Program-made: the position numbers and the translations under genes
Assembly (NCBI GenBank): GCA_030626025.1
Contig: DAOUPT010000002.1
Coordinates: forward strand, 69,118 to 133,117
Direction: 5' to 3'
Length of the DNA stretch: 64,000 bases
Origin: Anderseniella sp.
GTDB lineage: Bacteria > Pseudomonadota > Alphaproteobacteria > Rhizobiales > Aestuariivirgaceae
The notes under the pieces: generated by a model
What the model was told of the DNA's origin: nothing
Databases searched by the model: none
What the model saw: only the letters and a program-made list of their open reading frames with translations
Shown here: one piece after another, positions 1-7,958 of the stretch
How positions within the stretch are numbered: the first letter of the stretch is position 1
Layout of the letters: each line of letters starts with the position of its first letter

Positions 1-106
1 CTTCTGGCGCTGGCTTGTTGTCCAGACTTTCCAACAAGGAGCTGTATTGCTCTTTGGAAATGACGCCAGATTCCAGCATTCGGTTCAAACGTTCTTCATG
101 CTCCAT
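1..106 (-). CDS. SHOCT-like short-domain protein, 3' end outside window
   Basis: Only the first 35 codons are in the window; the reading frame is open to base 1. It starts at an ATG (106-104) that overlaps the last codons of the upstream DUF2089 gene by 11 bases, so the two are translationally coupled. The visible N-terminus is a short amphipathic helix pair (ERLNRMLESGVISKEQYSSL) of the type seen in SHOCT-like domains, where a helix is followed by a 'G.Is.eey..ll' turn. DUF2089 genes are often followed by such a gene in a small envelope-stress-type operon. Function cannot be told from this fragment. Confidence 0.55.
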   Translation of the reverse strand, partial: MEHEERLNRMLESGVISKEQYSSLLESLDNKPAPE

Positions 107-479
107 TTTTCAGCTCCTTTATTCTTCTGGTGCCTTCATGCGAGGACAGCTTCCGGCTTTCCATATCGCCGAGGATTTTTTCAATTTTCTGCTCGTCTGC
201 GACCCGCAATGCCGTGAGAGAACCGATCAGACAATCCAGACGTTTGCGCAGGGTGGGATAGGTAATGCCAATCTCGTCAGCCAGCGATTTGAGGTTACCG
301 CCATGCAAAATCAATTGCTCTGCCAGCAGGCTGTCCTGGATACCGAGCCGCTTGAGCGGCGGCGTTTCCAGAGTCCCTTCAAAATCCACACCACACTCAC
401 AGCAATGAAGTTGTCTAACCTGCAAATGTTGATTTTCACATATGGGGCACTGATTCATTTTCATCTCCTGTACTTTCAT
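96..479 (-). CDS. DUF2089 family zinc-ribbon/helix-turn-helix protein
   Basis: A 127-residue protein. The N-terminus has a zinc ribbon made of a CPIC motif and a later CCEC motif (residues about 11-30). It is followed by a helix-turn-helix-like segment (SLADEIGITYPTLRKRLD, about 65-82) and a charged C-terminal helix. This arrangement is that of the DUF2089 family, small putative transcription regulators with no settled target. The TTG/ATG-rich N-terminus allows a start at residue 7, but the first ATG is kept. The downstream partial gene overlaps its stop. The family call is from the motif layout; the regulatory role is inferred. Confidence 0.7.
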   Translation of the reverse strand: MKVQEMKMNQCPICENQHLQVRQLHCCECGVDFEGTLETPPLKRLGIQDSLLAEQLILHGGNLKSLADEIGITYPTLRKRLDCLIGSLTALRVADEQKIEKILGDMESRKLSSHEGTRRIKELKNGA

Positions 480-787
480 AATACGAAAATATAAAGATGT
501 AAATTTTTAATATTATTAAAATTCAAACAAGATTAATAGCCAGTAAAAGCTGATGACGGCTTTGGAACCGTTATGGCCACCACACCTGATCTCTAGAGAA
601 CCTTTCACGAGGATCTCACACAGTCGGGTTGCAGAGACTGAAAGGTCAGGCCCTGTGTATAACGAAAAACCGACGGTCGGAAGTTTCGGCAGCAGGAACG
701 AGGCTGGCAACGGACCCAATTTTTCGCTGAAAGAATTTGTCGTGCGCACGGTTATGACGGGCAAACGCAAAAGGCACGTGCTAACGC
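480..787. other. intergenic stretch without a supported gene
   Basis: About 300 bases between the DUF2089 gene start and the end of the dioxygenase gene. Open frames exist on both strands (516-800 minus, 553-891 plus), but neither has a ribosome binding site or a recognisable protein, and the plus-strand one runs into the dioxygenase gene. The first 60 bases (480-540) are AT-rich and probably hold the promoter of the DUF2089 gene. I see no terminator or repeat. Confidence 0.5.
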
Positions 788-1624
788 TTAGCAAGGACAA
801 AGCCGGTTACCGTCACCGTCACACCGCCCGCCATAAAATTTTTCCTGCGTATAGGCATTCATTTGCTGGTCCGGTTTTTCGTCATAGGTGAGAATAGCGA
901 TCATTCGGGTTTTATCGCCCTTTACCGGGGCCACACGGTGGATGGAGTGGCGTCCCTGAAACAGGGCAAGAGTGCCCGGTTCCGCCTGCAATATTTCCAC
1001 GTCACGGCTATCACCATCAAGCAATCGCCCCACTCGCTCATAGGCCGGATCAACCTCATTGCGGGTGCGCGGGATGTATTCAAAGGCACCACCCTCTTCT
1101 GCCGCTTGCAATAGTAATGTTGTGGCAAAGTCTGAGGTGTCGAAATGCCAGGCAAGGGTTTCGCCGGGGCGCGATATGCCGATGTTGAGTGGTGAGAGTT
1201 GATCCACATAAGGATAAATCCCCGCTTTGCCGGTAACATAGGCAATGAAGTGATGCAGCCCCTTGCAATGATACAGCGCTCGCAACGGCGCATCGGTTTG
1301 AATATCGGCATAGCTGATAGTCGAATTTGTGGTGGTCAATTGCCGGTTGCGCGGATGATCATCGCCAAAGGCGCGATCAGTATCAAGCAGATAGACATTG
1401 TGGTGCTTTTCTTGCTTGAAGGACAAATGTTCGACATCTGCCGCATCCCGAGCCATACGTTCAAGCGCTGCCGGTAAAATAAACCCGGGCAAGGCCAGCG
1501 CCCCCTGCTCCACATAGGTCTTTCGGCTTGCTGCAAAGAACGCGACAGACTCTGCACTCGAGCGGTCAAATATCGGATAAGCATCGGTATTTATCAGGGA
1601 TTGAGCATTTAACATTTTTTCCAT
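788..1624 (-). CDS. Fe(II)/2-oxoglutarate-dependent oxygenase, HalD/ArpA-like
   Basis: A 278-residue soluble protein with the jelly-roll facial triad: H160-x-D162 in the segment AWHFDTSDF, a distal histidine in GRHSIHRVAP (H229) and R240 as the likely 2-oxoglutarate ligand. Because the second ligand is Asp, not Gly/Ala, it should hydroxylate or desaturate and not halogenate. The overall pattern, with an N-terminal region mentioning LALPGFI and a late HRVxPV...R motif, resembles the HalD/ArpA group that acts on free amino acids. It is the second gene of a two-gene operon, 12 bases after a PLP dehydratase, so its product may be that enzyme's substrate. The substrate is unknown. Confidence 0.7.
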   Translation of the reverse strand: MEKMLNAQSLINTDAYPIFDRSSAESVAFFAASRKTYVEQGALALPGFILPAALERMARDAADVEHLSFKQEKHHNVYLLDTDRAFGDDHPRNRQLTTTNSTISYADIQTDAPLRALYHCKGLHHFIAYVTGKAGIYPYVDQLSPLNIGISRPGETLAWHFDTSDFATTLLLQAAEEGGAFEYIPRTRNEVDPAYERVGRLLDGDSRDVEILQAEPGTLALFQGRHSIHRVAPVKGDKTRMIAILTYDEKPDQQMNAYTQEKFYGGRCDGDGNRLCPC

Positions 1625-1636
1625 CCTTCTTAACCG

Positions 1637-2566
1637 CTATTTTCCAAACAGTGTCGGGTCCGTATTACCACCGCAAATCACCACACCGACACGCTCACCC
1701 CCGGCAACCTTGTAGGCACCGCTTAACAAGGCGGAGAATGCCGTTGCTCCGCCCGGCTCCGCGATAATCCGCAGGTTTCTCCACAGCCATTCCTGCGCTT
1801 TCCGGATATCCTCATCTTCAACCAGAGTAACCACGGAAACGTATTTTTGTGCCAGTGGAAACATTAATTCACCTATCTGCGACGCGCCAAGCGAGTCCGC
1901 CGCCAGCCCTTGCGGTGTAATCTGTACCGGCTCACCCGCGGCAAGTGCATTGTGCAACGTCGGACAGCCCTCGGTCTCAACCCCGACCAGTTTCACCGCC
2001 CCTTCATACCAGGCCGCCGCCCCGCCAATCAGCCCACCACCGCCAACCGCCATCAATACTGTATCAACACCGTCAAACACCTGCGTTTCAAATTCCGCTG
2101 CCATCGTCCCCTGACCGATTATCGTTGCCGGTGCATCATAGGCATGCAGCGACAAAGCCCCGGTTTCCGCCAAAAACTCCTGACAATTAGCCAGCGCCGC
2201 GCCATAGTTTTCACCGTCAACCACCACCTCAGCTCCATAGGATTTAATCTTGGCAATTTTTGCCGGTGCACTGATCTCAGGCACAAAAATCCGGGCCGGA
2301 ATACCCAGTACCCCCGCCACATAAGCCACTGCCGCCCCGTGATTGCCCCCCGAAGCCGCCGCAACACCCGCATCAGGCACCGAGGCACCCAGCAGATTGG
2401 CAAAAGCCCCACGCGCCTTGAACGAGCCCGAATACTGCAACAACTCCAACTTAACCGCCACCGGCACTTCAATGCCGGGAACTTCAACATCAATAACCGG
2501 CGTCCGGCGAACAAATGGCGTGAGATTTTCAAAGGCTTCAGCAATGGTGGCTTGTGAGATTTTCAT
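1637..2566 (-). CDS. serine/threonine dehydratase-like PLP enzyme (fold type II)
   Basis: A 309-residue PLP enzyme of the threonine/serine dehydratase family. K50 in YSGSFKARGA is the Schiff-base lysine, SGGNHGAAVA (about 72-81) binds the substrate carboxylate, and the glycine loop GGGGLIGG (about 170) holds the PLP phosphate. There is no C-terminal ACT domain, so it is the short catabolic form without isoleucine feedback. Such enzymes deaminate serine, threonine or other 3-hydroxy amino acids to 2-oxo acids. It is first in an operon with the 2-oxoglutarate oxygenase, which suggests that the substrate is a hydroxylated amino acid; this is inference. A plain threonine dehydratase remains possible. 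Confidence 0.8.
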   Translation of the reverse strand: MKISQATIAEAFENLTPFVRRTPVIDVEVPGIEVPVAVKLELLQYSGSFKARGAFANLLGASVPDAGVAAASGGNHGAAVAYVAGVLGIPARIFVPEISAPAKIAKIKSYGAEVVVDGENYGAALANCQEFLAETGALSLHAYDAPATIIGQGTMAAEFETQVFDGVDTVLMAVGGGGLIGGAAAWYEGAVKLVGVETEGCPTLHNALAAGEPVQITPQGLAADSLGASQIGELMFPLAQKYVSVVTLVEDEDIRKAQEWLWRNLRIIAEPGGATAFSALLSGAYKVAGGERVGVVICGGNTDPTLFGK

Positions 2567-2622
2567 TCGAACGAGTTTAGCTCAATTGACAAAAACTGCA
2601 CCACATTTTTAAACCGCTTAGA

Positions 2623-3138
2623 TCACCCAAACAGTTTATCATCAAAGAAGGTGAAATTGATGTAGCCAATCAGCGCGGCAACAACCAAAACCACTATGAT
2701 CAGTAAAATCGGCGCCAGCACCCCACCGAGAAATCCAAGGCTTTCAATCCACATTACCGGTTTTTTTGTTATGTTTGCCGTTTCTTCAACATCAAGGTGT
2801 TTTGGCTTTGCATCGCGCTCAACCAGTGGATATTGCCGGTGCTTTCGCAATTGAAAAATTGTCATAAGCGGCAGGACAGAAACAACACCTGCCAGAACCA
2901 CGATCTGCACCGGTCCCGGCCAACTGCCATGATCATCCATAAACAGGAACCAGATAGCCACCGCAAACAACAATCCTATGGTTGTCTGCACGCCAAGACT
3001 GCCCGGTGGAACAAGCTCCACCTCGTGCTGACAATTTGTACATTTATAACTATAAACTGAGTTATAAATTTCCATTTTACGCTCAACCGGCTCAAGAGTC
3101 GGCTCACCACATTTGGCACATTTTCTCATTTGCGGCAT
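2623..3138 (-). CDS. zinc-ribbon membrane protein of unknown function
   Basis: A 171-residue protein. The N-terminus carries two CxxC knuckles (CAKC near residue 7 and CTNC near residue 33), a typical zinc ribbon. Two hydrophobic helices follow (about 52-68 and 78-96), then a polar stretch and a third strong membrane helix near residues 131-160. The cytosolic ribbon is thus attached to a three-helix membrane part. Its ATG shares one base with the stop of the preceding MORN gene (TGATG), so the two are coupled. I do not recognise the family and propose no function. Confidence 0.75.
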   Translation of the reverse strand: MPQMRKCAKCGEPTLEPVERKMEIYNSVYSYKCTNCQHEVELVPPGSLGVQTTIGLLFAVAIWFLFMDDHGSWPGPVQIVVLAGVVSVLPLMTIFQLRKHRQYPLVERDAKPKHLDVEETANITKKPVMWIESLGFLGGVLAPILLIIVVLVVAALIGYINFTFFDDKLFG

Positions 3139-3872
3139 CAGCGATAACAGTTGGAGCGCGGGCCAACAGCTTTTCTTTTTGAGGTGACTTTACCCATCGA
3201 CATAACCACACAATATCTCTTGAGACTGGGGAAAAGTTGCAGCTCGCCTCGCCCGTCCGGTTTGTTACGGGTAAACCGGCCGATATAGGTGTATTTGGTT
3301 CTCCCGTTGTCTTTTTTTCTGAGCACACCTTCCTGTCCGGCCGATGTTTGACGTTTGCCGCTTACCCATGGCCCGTTATAAGTTGTACCAGATCTGTAGC
3401 GCATCTCACCACGGCCATGCTTGATTCCATTTTTCCAGCGACCACTATAGACACTGCCGTTTTTGTAATGCAGCGATCCTGAATTGTGCCGCTGATTGTT
3501 TCGCAGATTACCGACATATCGTGAACCGTTGGCGTATCGGCACTCGGCCCCGCCATTAATCTTTGTTTTGCTGTTAAATTGCCCGACACAATAACCGCCT
3601 TTGCGGAAAAAAACCGTGCCATATCCCCTAATCTTTCCACGCATGAAATTACCTTTAAAACGCGAATACTTACCAGTATTCCAGGAAAAGACACCCTGAC
3701 CATGTGGCACTGGTTTGCGGTTCTTGTTATAGGTAAACTGACCATTGTAGACACCGCTCTTGTAACGGATTTCTTTGGCTTGCACTGTTGTGGAAAAAGT
3801 CAGTCCGCCAGTCAAAACAGCTAATACGAAACCTGCAGTTAAAAATGCCTTGTTCTTTTTAGTAATGTTCAT
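3138..3872 (-). CDS. secreted MORN-repeat protein
   Basis: A 244-residue protein with a signal peptide (positive start, hydrophobic core about 9-28, cleavage near VQAKE at 33-34). The mature part is built of MORN repeats of about 23 residues, each with a Y-x-G-x-(W/F)-x-x-G-x-x-x-G-x-G core, for example YSGRWKNGIKHGRGEMRY. At least six repeats are visible between residues 40 and 215. MORN repeats form elongated beta surfaces, and exported bacterial ones are usually unexplained. It is coupled to the zinc-ribbon membrane gene. A 57-bp repeat with a palindrome lies about 105 bases upstream of the start. Confidence 0.8.
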   Translation of the reverse strand: MNITKKNKAFLTAGFVLAVLTGGLTFSTTVQAKEIRYKSGVYNGQFTYNKNRKPVPHGQGVFSWNTGKYSRFKGNFMRGKIRGYGTVFFRKGGYCVGQFNSKTKINGGAECRYANGSRYVGNLRNNQRHNSGSLHYKNGSVYSGRWKNGIKHGRGEMRYRSGTTYNGPWVSGKRQTSAGQEGVLRKKDNGRTKYTYIGRFTRNKPDGRGELQLFPSLKRYCVVMSMGKVTSKRKAVGPRSNCYR

Positions 3873-3977
3873 TTCCTGTTTCTCTTATTTCGATTTTTTT
3901 GCAAAGCCGTGAATTAACCCCGAACACCAACACTTCAGTGCGCTAACGTAAAAGTCAAGTTTTTATACACATCAGCC

Positions 3978-4034
3978 CTCACCCAAAAGTCCACTTACTT
4001 TATGCGTTGCGGCAGATATATTGCAACGCAATAG
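3978..4034. repeat. direct repeat copy 1 flanking the agmatinase gene
   Basis: A 57-bp element whose first 19 bases, the 13-base core gcagatatattgc and the final eight bases are shared with a second copy at 5101-5158. It contains the 15-bp near-palindrome TATTGCAACGCAATA (4019-4033). It lies between the agmatinase stop and the MORN gene, about 105 bases upstream of the MORN start. Confidence 0.75.
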
Positions 4035-4068
4035 GTTTGTGACTCTGTCACCATGGTGGTTTTGGTAA

Positions 4069-5025
4069 TCAATTCCGCGATACTCCCGGCAGTACGCACA
4101 ACATTTCATAAAGTAGATTTGCCCCCACAAGGGCAGTATTACCGCTTGGATCATACGGAGGAGAAACCTCAACCAGATCGCAACCAACGATGTTCAATCC
4201 GGCACCCCCCCGGATAATTTCAAGACCTTGCCAGATTGTTAAACCGCCAATTTCCACCGTGCCAGTACCCGGCGCAAATGCCGGATCAAGGCTGTCAATG
4301 TCAAAACTGATATAAACCGGCGCATCACCAATATTTTTCCGTACCCGCTCCATCAGCGGGCTAAGTGATTTATACCAGCATTCCTCGGCTTGAATAACGT
4401 TAAAGCCCTGATTGCGCGACCAGTCAAAATCATCCGATGAATAGCCAGTTCCGCGCAAACCAATTTGATAGACCTTGTCACAAATCAACAACCCCTCCTC
4501 GACCGCCCGGCGAAAAGGTGTCCCGTGAGCAATTTTTTCACCAAACATTTCATCATTTATGTCGGCATGTGCATCAACATGAACCAGAGCCACCGGCCCG
4601 TGTTTCTTTTTCATCGCCTGCAAAATTGGATAGGTCAGCGTGTGGTCGCCACCCAATGTCAAAGGCACGCAGTCATGCAGCAAAATACCATCATAGTGAT
4701 CAGAAATAATCCCGACAGATTTTTTCAAGTCAAACGTGTTAATCGCCACATCACCGATATCAGCCACCTGCAAATCATCAAATGGAGATGCACCCGTTGC
4801 CATATTGTAAGGTCGCAGCATACAGGACTCAGCCCGGATCTGACGCGGACCATGCCGGGTGCCGGATCGGTTTGACGTCCCGATATCCATTGGTACACCA
4901 ACGAAACATGCATCAAGCCCGGCTGCATTAGGTTGTGATGGCAAACGCATCATCGTTGCCATTCCACCAAAGCGTGGCATTTGATTTCCGCCCAACGGCT
5001 GATTAAATTTCGAAGACATCCCCAT
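4069..5025 (-). CDS. speB: agmatinase / ureohydrolase family protein
   Basis: A 318-residue arginase-fold hydrolase. The binuclear Mn ligands are visible: H128 in LGGDHTLTYP, D151-x-H153-x-D155 in HVDAHADIND, and two aspartates in SFDIDSLDPA. The family hydrolyses agmatine to putrescine and urea; guanidinobutyrase and guanidinopropionase share the same motifs, so the exact guanidino substrate is not fixed. Two ATGs are possible; the second (5019) gives the N-terminus MSSKFNQPLGGN, which looks like that of related agmatinases. The gene stands alone, divergent from the CoA-ester lyase gene, and is bracketed by two copies of a palindrome-bearing repeat that may be its control site. Confidence 0.85.
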   Translation of the reverse strand: MGMSSKFNQPLGGNQMPRFGGMATMMRLPSQPNAAGLDACFVGVPMDIGTSNRSGTRHGPRQIRAESCMLRPYNMATGASPFDDLQVADIGDVAINTFDLKKSVGIISDHYDGILLHDCVPLTLGGDHTLTYPILQAMKKKHGPVALVHVDAHADINDEMFGEKIAHGTPFRRAVEEGLLICDKVYQIGLRGTGYSSDDFDWSRNQGFNVIQAEECWYKSLSPLMERVRKNIGDAPVYISFDIDSLDPAFAPGTGTVEIGGLTIWQGLEIIRGGAGLNIVGCDLVEVSPPYDPSGNTALVGANLLYEMLCVLPGVSRN

Positions 5026-5100
5026 TTTCCCGAACTGTTATTTCCTTTTTCCTTTTACCCTCATACTATTTATCAGATTCAGTTTACATTCAAAATTTAT

Positions 5101-5158
5101 CTCACCCAAAAGTCCACTTGGCATGTTGCGCTGCAGCAGATATATTGCGGCGCAATAG
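5101..5158. repeat. direct repeat copy 2, with 15-bp perfect palindrome
   Basis: The second copy (58 bp) of the repeat at 3978-4034. It carries the perfect palindrome TATTGCGGCGCAATA (5143-5157) with seven-base arms around one central base. It sits in the divergent region between speB and the CoA-ester lyase gene, ending 28 bases before the latter's ATG. An operator role for one or both genes is likely, but the regulator is unknown. Confidence 0.75.
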
Positions 5159-5186
5159 TAAAAGCCGTTAGCAGGGATGGAACCAA

Positions 5187-6035
5187 ATGACTATAAAACC
5201 GCGCCGCAGTGTTTTGTATATGCCCGGCTCAAATGCCCGCGCGCTTGAAAAAGCCAAAACCTTGGGCGCTGACTGTTTTATTTTTGACCTTGAAGATGCC
5301 GTTGCGCCCGAAGCCAAACAGGATGCCCGAACTCAGGTGTGTCAAGCTGTCTCCAATGGCGGTTATGGCAAACGCGAACTGGTTATCCGCATCAATGCGC
5401 TCGCCAGCGAGTGGGGCAAGGATGATCTGGCAGCCGCGATCAAAGCCAAGCCTGATGCTATTCTCGTTCCAAAAGTCAACACTCCGGACGATCTCTCCCC
5501 CCTCCAAAACACGGGCACACCTATTTGGGCAATGATGGAAACCCCGCTGGCTATGTTTAACGCCAAAGACATCGCATTTGCATCAAACCTTGAAGCTTTT
5601 GTGATGGGCACCAATGATCTGGCCAAAGAAACCGGAGCCAGCCTGCAACGAGGCCGCCATGCCATGGTGCCGTGGCTGATGACATGTGTCGCCGCGGCTC
5701 GCGCCGCCGACATCTCTATTGTCGATGGCGTTTACAACGATTTCAAAAACGATGACGGTTTGCGCACCGAAGCCTTGCAGGGCGCAGATTTTGGCATGGA
5801 CGGCAAAACCATCATTCACCCCGGCCAGATCGCTGCCTGCAATGAGATTTTTGCCCCCTCACTGCAAGAAATCGACACTGCACAAACCATCATAGAGGCA
5901 TTCTCATTGCCGGAAAATCAGGGCAAGGGAGCCATCAATCTCAATGGGCGTATGGTCGAACTTCTTCATTGTGAAATCGCAAAAAAAACCATCGCCATCA
6001 ATGATGCCATTAAAGAAAAGCAGACCGACCAATGA
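5187..6035 (+). CDS. HpcH/HpaI-type CoA-ester lyase, malyl-CoA thioesterase/lyase-like
   Basis: A 282-residue TIM-barrel protein of the CitE/malyl-CoA family. RRSVLYMPGSNARALEKA (about 6-23) is the CoA-binding start, FIFDLEDAVAP (about 33-43) holds the metal and substrate acids, and MMETPLAMFNA and GTNDLAKE follow. It overlaps the next gene by ATGA. Next to a mesaconyl-CoA hydratase it fits the (3S)-malyl-CoA thioesterase (Mcl2) or beta-methylmalyl-CoA lyase step of the ethylmalonyl-CoA pathway. At about 280 residues it is nearer the shorter Mcl2 type than the roughly 320-residue lyase. The assignment between these two is inference. Confidence 0.75.
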   Translation: MTIKPRRSVLYMPGSNARALEKAKTLGADCFIFDLEDAVAPEAKQDARTQVCQAVSNGGYGKRELVIRINALASEWGKDDLAAAIKAKPDAILVPKVNTPDDLSPLQNTGTPIWAMMETPLAMFNAKDIAFASNLEAFVMGTNDLAKETGASLQRGRHAMVPWLMTCVAAARAADISIVDGVYNDFKNDDGLRTEALQGADFGMDGKTIIHPGQIAACNEIFAPSLQEIDTAQTIIEAFSLPENQGKGAINLNGRMVELLHCEIAKKTIAINDAIKEKQTDQ

Positions 6036-7084
6036 CCCAAACCACCAGCGGTAAAACCAACGCCGGTAATTTTTTCGAAGATTTTTCAGTCGGCCAGATT
6101 ATCACCCACGCCACCCCGCGCACCGTCTCGAGTGGCGATCAAGCGCTGTACACTGCTCTTTACGGCTCACGCTTTGCCGTACAATCAGCCACGAGCTTTG
6201 CCCGCGCCATCGGCTATCCGCAAAGTCCTGTAGATGACATGCTGGTTTTTCACATCGTGTTCGGTAAAACCGTTGCCGATATTTCCCTGAACGCCATTGC
6301 CAATCTTGGGTATGCTGATTGCCGCTTTCTCAAAGCCGTCTATCCCGGCGACACATTAAACACCGTATCAGAAGTCATCGGCGTTAAACAAAATTCCAAC
6401 GGCAAAACCGGCGTGGTTTATGTCCGCTCCACTGGCAAAAACCAAAAGGGTGAAATCGTCCTGCAATACACCCGCTGGGTCATGGTCAGAAAACGTGACA
6501 ACGATAGTCCGGCACCTGAAACGCAATTGCCTGATTTGCCCGAAAGTGTCGAGGCCACCGCTCTTGGTGATGCTTGCCCAACCATAGAAAGTGGTGCTTT
6601 TGATACAGCCCTCTCAGGCTCCGCCCACCGGTGGGGAGATTACAAGTCAGGTGAAAAAATCGATCATGTTGACGGTATGACGGTCGAAGAATCAGACCAC
6701 ATGCTCGCCACCCGACTTTATCAGAACACCGCCAAGGTGCATTTCAATCAACACACTGAAGGACAAGGCCGCTTCGGCCACCGCCTGATCTATGGCGGAC
6801 ACGTTATTTCCCTTGCCCGCGCCCTGTCTTTTAATGGTCTTGGCAATGCTTTTCATATCGCTGCCATTAACGGTGGCCGCCATATCGCACCGCTATTTGC
6901 CGGTGATACTGTTTATGCATGGTCGCAAATCCTTGACCACCAATCCATCGCTGGCAGAAACGATGTCGGCGCCCTACGCATTCGCACCATCGCCACCAAA
7001 GATCATGCCTGCAACGACTTCCCCGACAACAAACACCAAGCCGCCATTCTGGAGTTGGATTATTGGGTGATAATGCCGAAATAA
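6032..7084 (+). CDS. MaoC-type mesaconyl-CoA hydratase-like protein
   Basis: A 350-residue double hotdog protein of the MaoC dehydratase family. The first half (FEDFSVGQIITH, about 11-22) and the second half (HFNQHTEGQGRFGHRLIYGGHVISLA, split across about 231-257) each look like one hotdog unit, and the length matches the two-domain mesaconyl-CoA hydratases. These add water to mesaconyl-CoA to give beta-methylmalyl-CoA, which the neighbouring lyase family cleaves to glyoxylate and propionyl-CoA. Its start overlaps the lyase stop by four bases. The pair lies directly upstream of sdhCDAB, which suggests a shared role in C2 or C4 acid use. Confidence 0.75.
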   Translation: MTQTTSGKTNAGNFFEDFSVGQIITHATPRTVSSGDQALYTALYGSRFAVQSATSFARAIGYPQSPVDDMLVFHIVFGKTVADISLNAIANLGYADCRFLKAVYPGDTLNTVSEVIGVKQNSNGKTGVVYVRSTGKNQKGEIVLQYTRWVMVRKRDNDSPAPETQLPDLPESVEATALGDACPTIESGAFDTALSGSAHRWGDYKSGEKIDHVDGMTVEESDHMLATRLYQNTAKVHFNQHTEGQGRFGHRLIYGGHVISLARALSFNGLGNAFHIAAINGGRHIAPLFAGDTVYAWSQILDHQSIAGRNDVGALRIRTIATKDHACNDFPDNKHQAAILELDYWVIMPK

Positions 7085-7177
7085 GCCCTTTAAATCTGTC
7101 GCTTACGTGGTATAGAATGCCGCAGGGCACTACTATGCCGCTCCCACCCTCAAACATCCGCTAATCAGGTTGAAAAT

Positions 7178-7567
7178 ATGAGCACTAAATCCGAGCGTCC
7201 TCTCTCTCCGCATCTGCAAATCTATAAACCGATGCTGACAATGACCATGTCCATCGTCCACCGCATCACCGGCACCATGCTGTTTTTTGCCACCATCCTG
7301 CTGGCTTGGTGGCTGGTTTCCGCCGCTGCTGGCCCTCATTATTTTGATTTTGTCGAAGGACTTCTCACCTCAATCATCGGCCGGTTGATTTTGCTTGGTT
7401 GCACCTGGGCTCTTATCCAGCACGCCCTTGGCGGCCTCAAACACCTGCTATGGGATACCGGGCGCGGATATGATCTTGATGTAATCGAAAAACTGGCCAA
7501 AGGCTCCCTTGTTTTATCTGTCGTCCTGACCGTTGCCGTCTGGGCCATCGCCTATGGAGTGAGATAA
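7178..7567 (+). CDS. sdhC: succinate dehydrogenase cytochrome b556 subunit
   Basis: A 129-residue membrane subunit with three helices (about 29-52, 62-84, 106-127). The N-terminal RPLSPHLQIYKP and the MSIVHRITG segment are signatures of SdhC, and the histidine in HALGGLKHLLWD is the usual haem b ligand region. It anchors the catalytic SdhAB dimer and takes part in ubiquinone reduction in complex II. It is the first of four tightly spaced genes (sdhCDAB), three bases before sdhD. The 93 bases upstream probably hold the operon promoter (a TATAGA-like box lies near 7110), but I cannot fix it. Confidence 0.93.
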   Translation: MSTKSERPLSPHLQIYKPMLTMTMSIVHRITGTMLFFATILLAWWLVSAAAGPHYFDFVEGLLTSIIGRLILLGCTWALIQHALGGLKHLLWDTGRGYDLDVIEKLAKGSLVLSVVLTVAVWAIAYGVR

Positions 7568-7570
7568 ACC

Positions 7571-7951
7571 ATGACCCTTCGCACCCCTCTAAATAAAGTC
7601 CGCCTTTATGGCTCAGCCCGATCCGGCACCGACCATTTCTGGCATCAGCGGCTTACCTCCATTGCCAATATCCCGTTGACCATTTTTCTGTTGTGGCTGG
7701 TCATTCCGCTCTCAGGCGCCTCTCATGCAGAGGTCGTTACCAACATCAAGCATCCGCTGATCGCCTTTGGTTTGATTGCCGTCATCATTTCATTTACCTG
7801 GCACATGCGCCTTGGCATGCAGGTCATCATTGAAGATTATGTTCACAGCGATGGTCGCAAATTGATGCTGGTGGTTGTTAACAATCTATTCTGCAGCATG
7901 ATTGCCCTGATGTCGATCTTTGCCATTCTCAAAATCAGTTTTGGAGCTTGA
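7571..7951 (+). CDS. sdhD: succinate dehydrogenase membrane anchor subunit
   Basis: A 126-residue protein with three membrane helices and the N-terminal [20 protein letters not shown], which is typical of alphaproteobacterial SdhD. The segment [18 protein letters not shown] contains the haem-ligand histidine and the quinone-site aspartate-tyrosine pair (DY). Together with SdhC it forms the anchor of complex II. It follows sdhC by three bases and precedes the sdhA ATG by seven bases, so the operon is continuous. Confidence 0.93.
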   Translation: MTLRTPLNKVRLYGSARSGTDHFWHQRLTSIANIPLTIFLLWLVIPLSGASHAEVVTNIKHPLIAFGLIAVIISFTWHMRLGMQVIIEDYVHSDGRKLMLVVVNNLFCSMIALMSIFAILKISFGA

Positions 7952-7958
7952 TGCAACC

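Noticed and set aside
516-891. Overlapping open frames on both strands near 516-891
   Set aside because: They have no ribosome site or recognisable protein, and the plus-strand frame runs into the dioxygenase gene.
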